Of a stretch of DNA of 7,547 bases, positions 6,458 through 7,547 are shown in pieces. This DNA comes from Methanobacteriota archaeon (lineage in GTDB: Archaea > Halobacteriota > Methanocellia > Methanocellales > Methanocellaceae): contig JAEZKS010000050.1 of assembly GCA_023436075.1 (NCBI GenBank), positions 1-7,547 of the forward strand, read 5' to 3'. Below the pieces are notes generated by a model, which worked only from the letters and a program-made list of their open reading frames with translations, was not told the DNA's origin and searched no databases. Within the stretch, counting starts at the first letter, position 1. Every line of letters starts with the position of its first letter. A program made the position numbers and the translations under genes.

Positions 6458-6489
6458 AGGCAAAAACAGATCTGCGGGGCAGGCAAAAA
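6458..6489 (+). repeat. short direct repeat AGGCAAAAA in the hydrolase leader
   Basis: AGGCAAAAA occurs at 6458-6466 and again at 6481-6489, the second copy running into the ATG. The 23-nt period and leader position could mean a translational or transcriptional control site, but nine-base repeats in such sequence also arise by chance. An 8-nt palindrome, CAGATCTG (6467-6474), lies between the copies. Confidence 0.25.
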
Positions 6490-7547
6490 TGAAAAAATTT
6501 ACATTCTTATTCAGTCTGGTTCTTAGCCTGATGATCACGTGGGCGACGATGATCCTGGTGTTCGCGGGCCATGGGCTTGCCATAGGTTTGATCGGAATAG
6601 TCGGAGCCGTCGTCGTGCTGCTCGTGCAGACCTTGCCGTCAGGTGGCCGGAGATGCTTGAAAGATTACGCCGGTCGCCTGTTGCGGTGGAAGACCGGAAT
6701 CAGCTGGTACGCGATTGCAATACTGGTGCCGTTAGCGGTCGAAATGGCCGCGCTGGCCGTATTTTACCTGTACGGCAACGTTTCGCTTCCCCTGAACCCT
6801 GCCTACTGGAACCTGCCTAACCTGGCAGAGATGCTTGTGAAAGTCCTTTTGGTGACGACCCTTGCGGTCATCTTCTCGGGATTCGTACTGCTGCACACCC
6901 CTGAAAAATACGGGTGGCTCACGAAGGGGCTGATCTTCTGCCTGTCGCTATTGGTCAGCATGGCTTTGCTCATTGCCGCTGCCATATTGTCGTATGGTGA
7001 TAACCTGTGGCTGTTCGTCGGTCTGATCCCCGCAGCCTTCATTGCGCTGCGGATTTACGAACGCTCGGGAAAATACCTGCTGCCGGCCGGTTTGTTCCTC
7101 GCCTCGTTCCTCGGCTTCGAGCTGGTATCGCCTGTGAACTGGCTGCTCACTGGAGGCTTCTCGGAAGCCATGACGACCGGTGCTGTCCTGTATTTCCTGA
7201 TCGCCGCCCTGTTCATTATTGCCGATCGCAGGGCTTTCTTCCCGAAACTTGCCGGCCAGCCTGGCTTACCCATGGCAATAATTGCCCTTGCCGCCGTCAT
7301 GTCGATCATATCAATAGCATTCATCATTAGCGTTAATGCCGACATGAGCTATCCCCTGCCGACGGGACCATACAAGGTTGGAAAAGTCGCATATGACTGG
7401 ACAGACCCGGACCGTCCCGAAATCGTCACCGGCAACACAACGAACCGGGAGTTGATGGTCTACGTTTGGTATCCCGCCAACGTCTCAGGCAACGCGGCCG
7501 AGTCCCCGGTCATGGACGCGGAAACCGCTGCAGCGGTCAGGCCGGGA
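6489..7547 (+). CDS. polytopic membrane protein (CPBP-like, degenerate) fused to a PAF-acetylhydrolase-like hydrolase; 3' end outside window
   Basis: The frame runs open from ATG 6489 to the window edge (353 codons, no stop). Roughly eight or nine hydrophobic segments span residues 5-283. Residues 52-81 (GGRRCLKDYAGRLLRW, then GISWYAIAILVP) resemble the CPBP (CAAX protease/bacteriocin-processing) family. PEKYGW (138-143) sits where CPBP has EExGWR, and ERSGKYLLPAGLFLASFLGF (191-210) where it has the last helix with HxxxN. The catalytic positions read E139-K140, L144, L204 and L208, so protease activity is unlikely. From 289 the pattern PLPTGPYKVG, DPDRPE and RELMVYVWYPA (320-330) is characteristic of the N-terminus of PAF-acetylhydrolase-like alpha/beta hydrolases, which act on short-chain acyl esters. 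The GxSxG nucleophile and the rest of the triad lie beyond the window. The leader has only a weak GGGGCAGG in place of a Shine-Dalgarno. The CPBP link is inference; the hydrolase link is firmer. Confidence 0.8.
   Translation, partial: MKKFTFLFSLVLSLMITWATMILVFAGHGLAIGLIGIVGAVVVLLVQTLPSGGRRCLKDYAGRLLRWKTGISWYAIAILVPLAVEMAALAVFYLYGNVSLPLNPAYWNLPNLAEMLVKVLLVTTLAVIFSGFVLLHTPEKYGWLTKGLIFCLSLLVSMALLIAAAILSYGDNLWLFVGLIPAAFIALRIYERSGKYLLPAGLFLASFLGFELVSPVNWLLTGGFSEAMTTGAVLYFLIAALFIIADRRAFFPKLAGQPGLPMAIIALAAVMSIISIAFIISVNADMSYPLPTGPYKVGKVAYDWTDPDRPEIVTGNTTNRELMVYVWYPANVSGNAAESPVMDAETAAAVRPG

Noticed and set aside
6539..6820. 93-aa + strand frame near the left end of the hydrolase gene
   Set aside because: It is a different frame within the membrane-protein gene starting at 6489; its Arg-rich sequence is a shadow of hydrophobic codons. 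Minus-strand frames at 6803-7042 and 7055-7345 are rejected for the same reason.
1..7547. Mobile element, CRISPR array, defence system or toxin-antitoxin pair
   Set aside because: There are no repeat-spacer pattern, terminal inverted repeats, transposase/integrase motifs or paired small toxin/antitoxin genes. The genes are mostly core metabolism and repair.

Overview
The window looks like chromosomal DNA from a methanogenic euryarchaeon. The strongest evidence is an adjacent gatD-gatE pair, encoding the archaea-specific tRNA-dependent Gln-tRNA amidotransferase, together with an archaeal-type 5S rRNA fragment, TATA-like boxes upstream of genes, and oligo-T tracts at gene ends. Gene style and moderate-to-high GC suggest the Methanocellales/Methanomicrobia neighbourhood; that placement is an impression, not a proof. 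I see no mobile element, CRISPR array or tRNA gene.

Layout, left to right. (1) The 3' two-thirds of a 5S rRNA gene (+) opens the window and is probably the end of an rRNA operon lying to the left. (2) A 189-bp spacer follows that is rich in A and C and almost free of G in its first half. (3) An Fpg/Nei-family DNA glycosylase (-) comes next, divergent from (4) a small four-helix membrane protein of unknown function (+). These two genes share a ~106-bp intergenic region carrying identical, outward-facing ATATGATC boxes. (5) The membrane protein gene ends 2 bp from the end of a three-gene minus-strand operon, argH-gatD-gatE, whose genes overlap by 4 nt (ATGA) at both junctions. (6) A 162-bp divergent promoter region separates argH from (7) a plus-strand gene, 6489 to the window end and open at its 3' end. 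It encodes a polytopic membrane protein that runs into the start of a PAF-acetylhydrolase-like alpha/beta hydrolase domain.

How the genes work together: GatD releases ammonia from an amide donor (Asn or Gln). GatE uses it to convert Glu-tRNA(Gln) to Gln-tRNA(Gln), the archaeal route to glutaminyl-tRNA. ArgH, made from the same mRNA, performs the last step of arginine synthesis. The operon therefore joins amino-acid biosynthesis to aminoacyl-tRNA supply. The glycosylase, the four-helix protein and the membrane hydrolase have no evident functional tie to it.

The item most worth attention is the right-edge gene. Its N-terminal membrane region resembles a CPBP (CAAX protease/bacteriocin-processing) intramembrane protease fold, but positions that match the catalytic motifs are substituted, and it appears to be fused to a hydrolase. 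Second is the glycosylase, which keeps the catalytic Pro/Glu/Lys but lacks the arginines usual in the void-filling loop and the zinc finger of classical Fpg.
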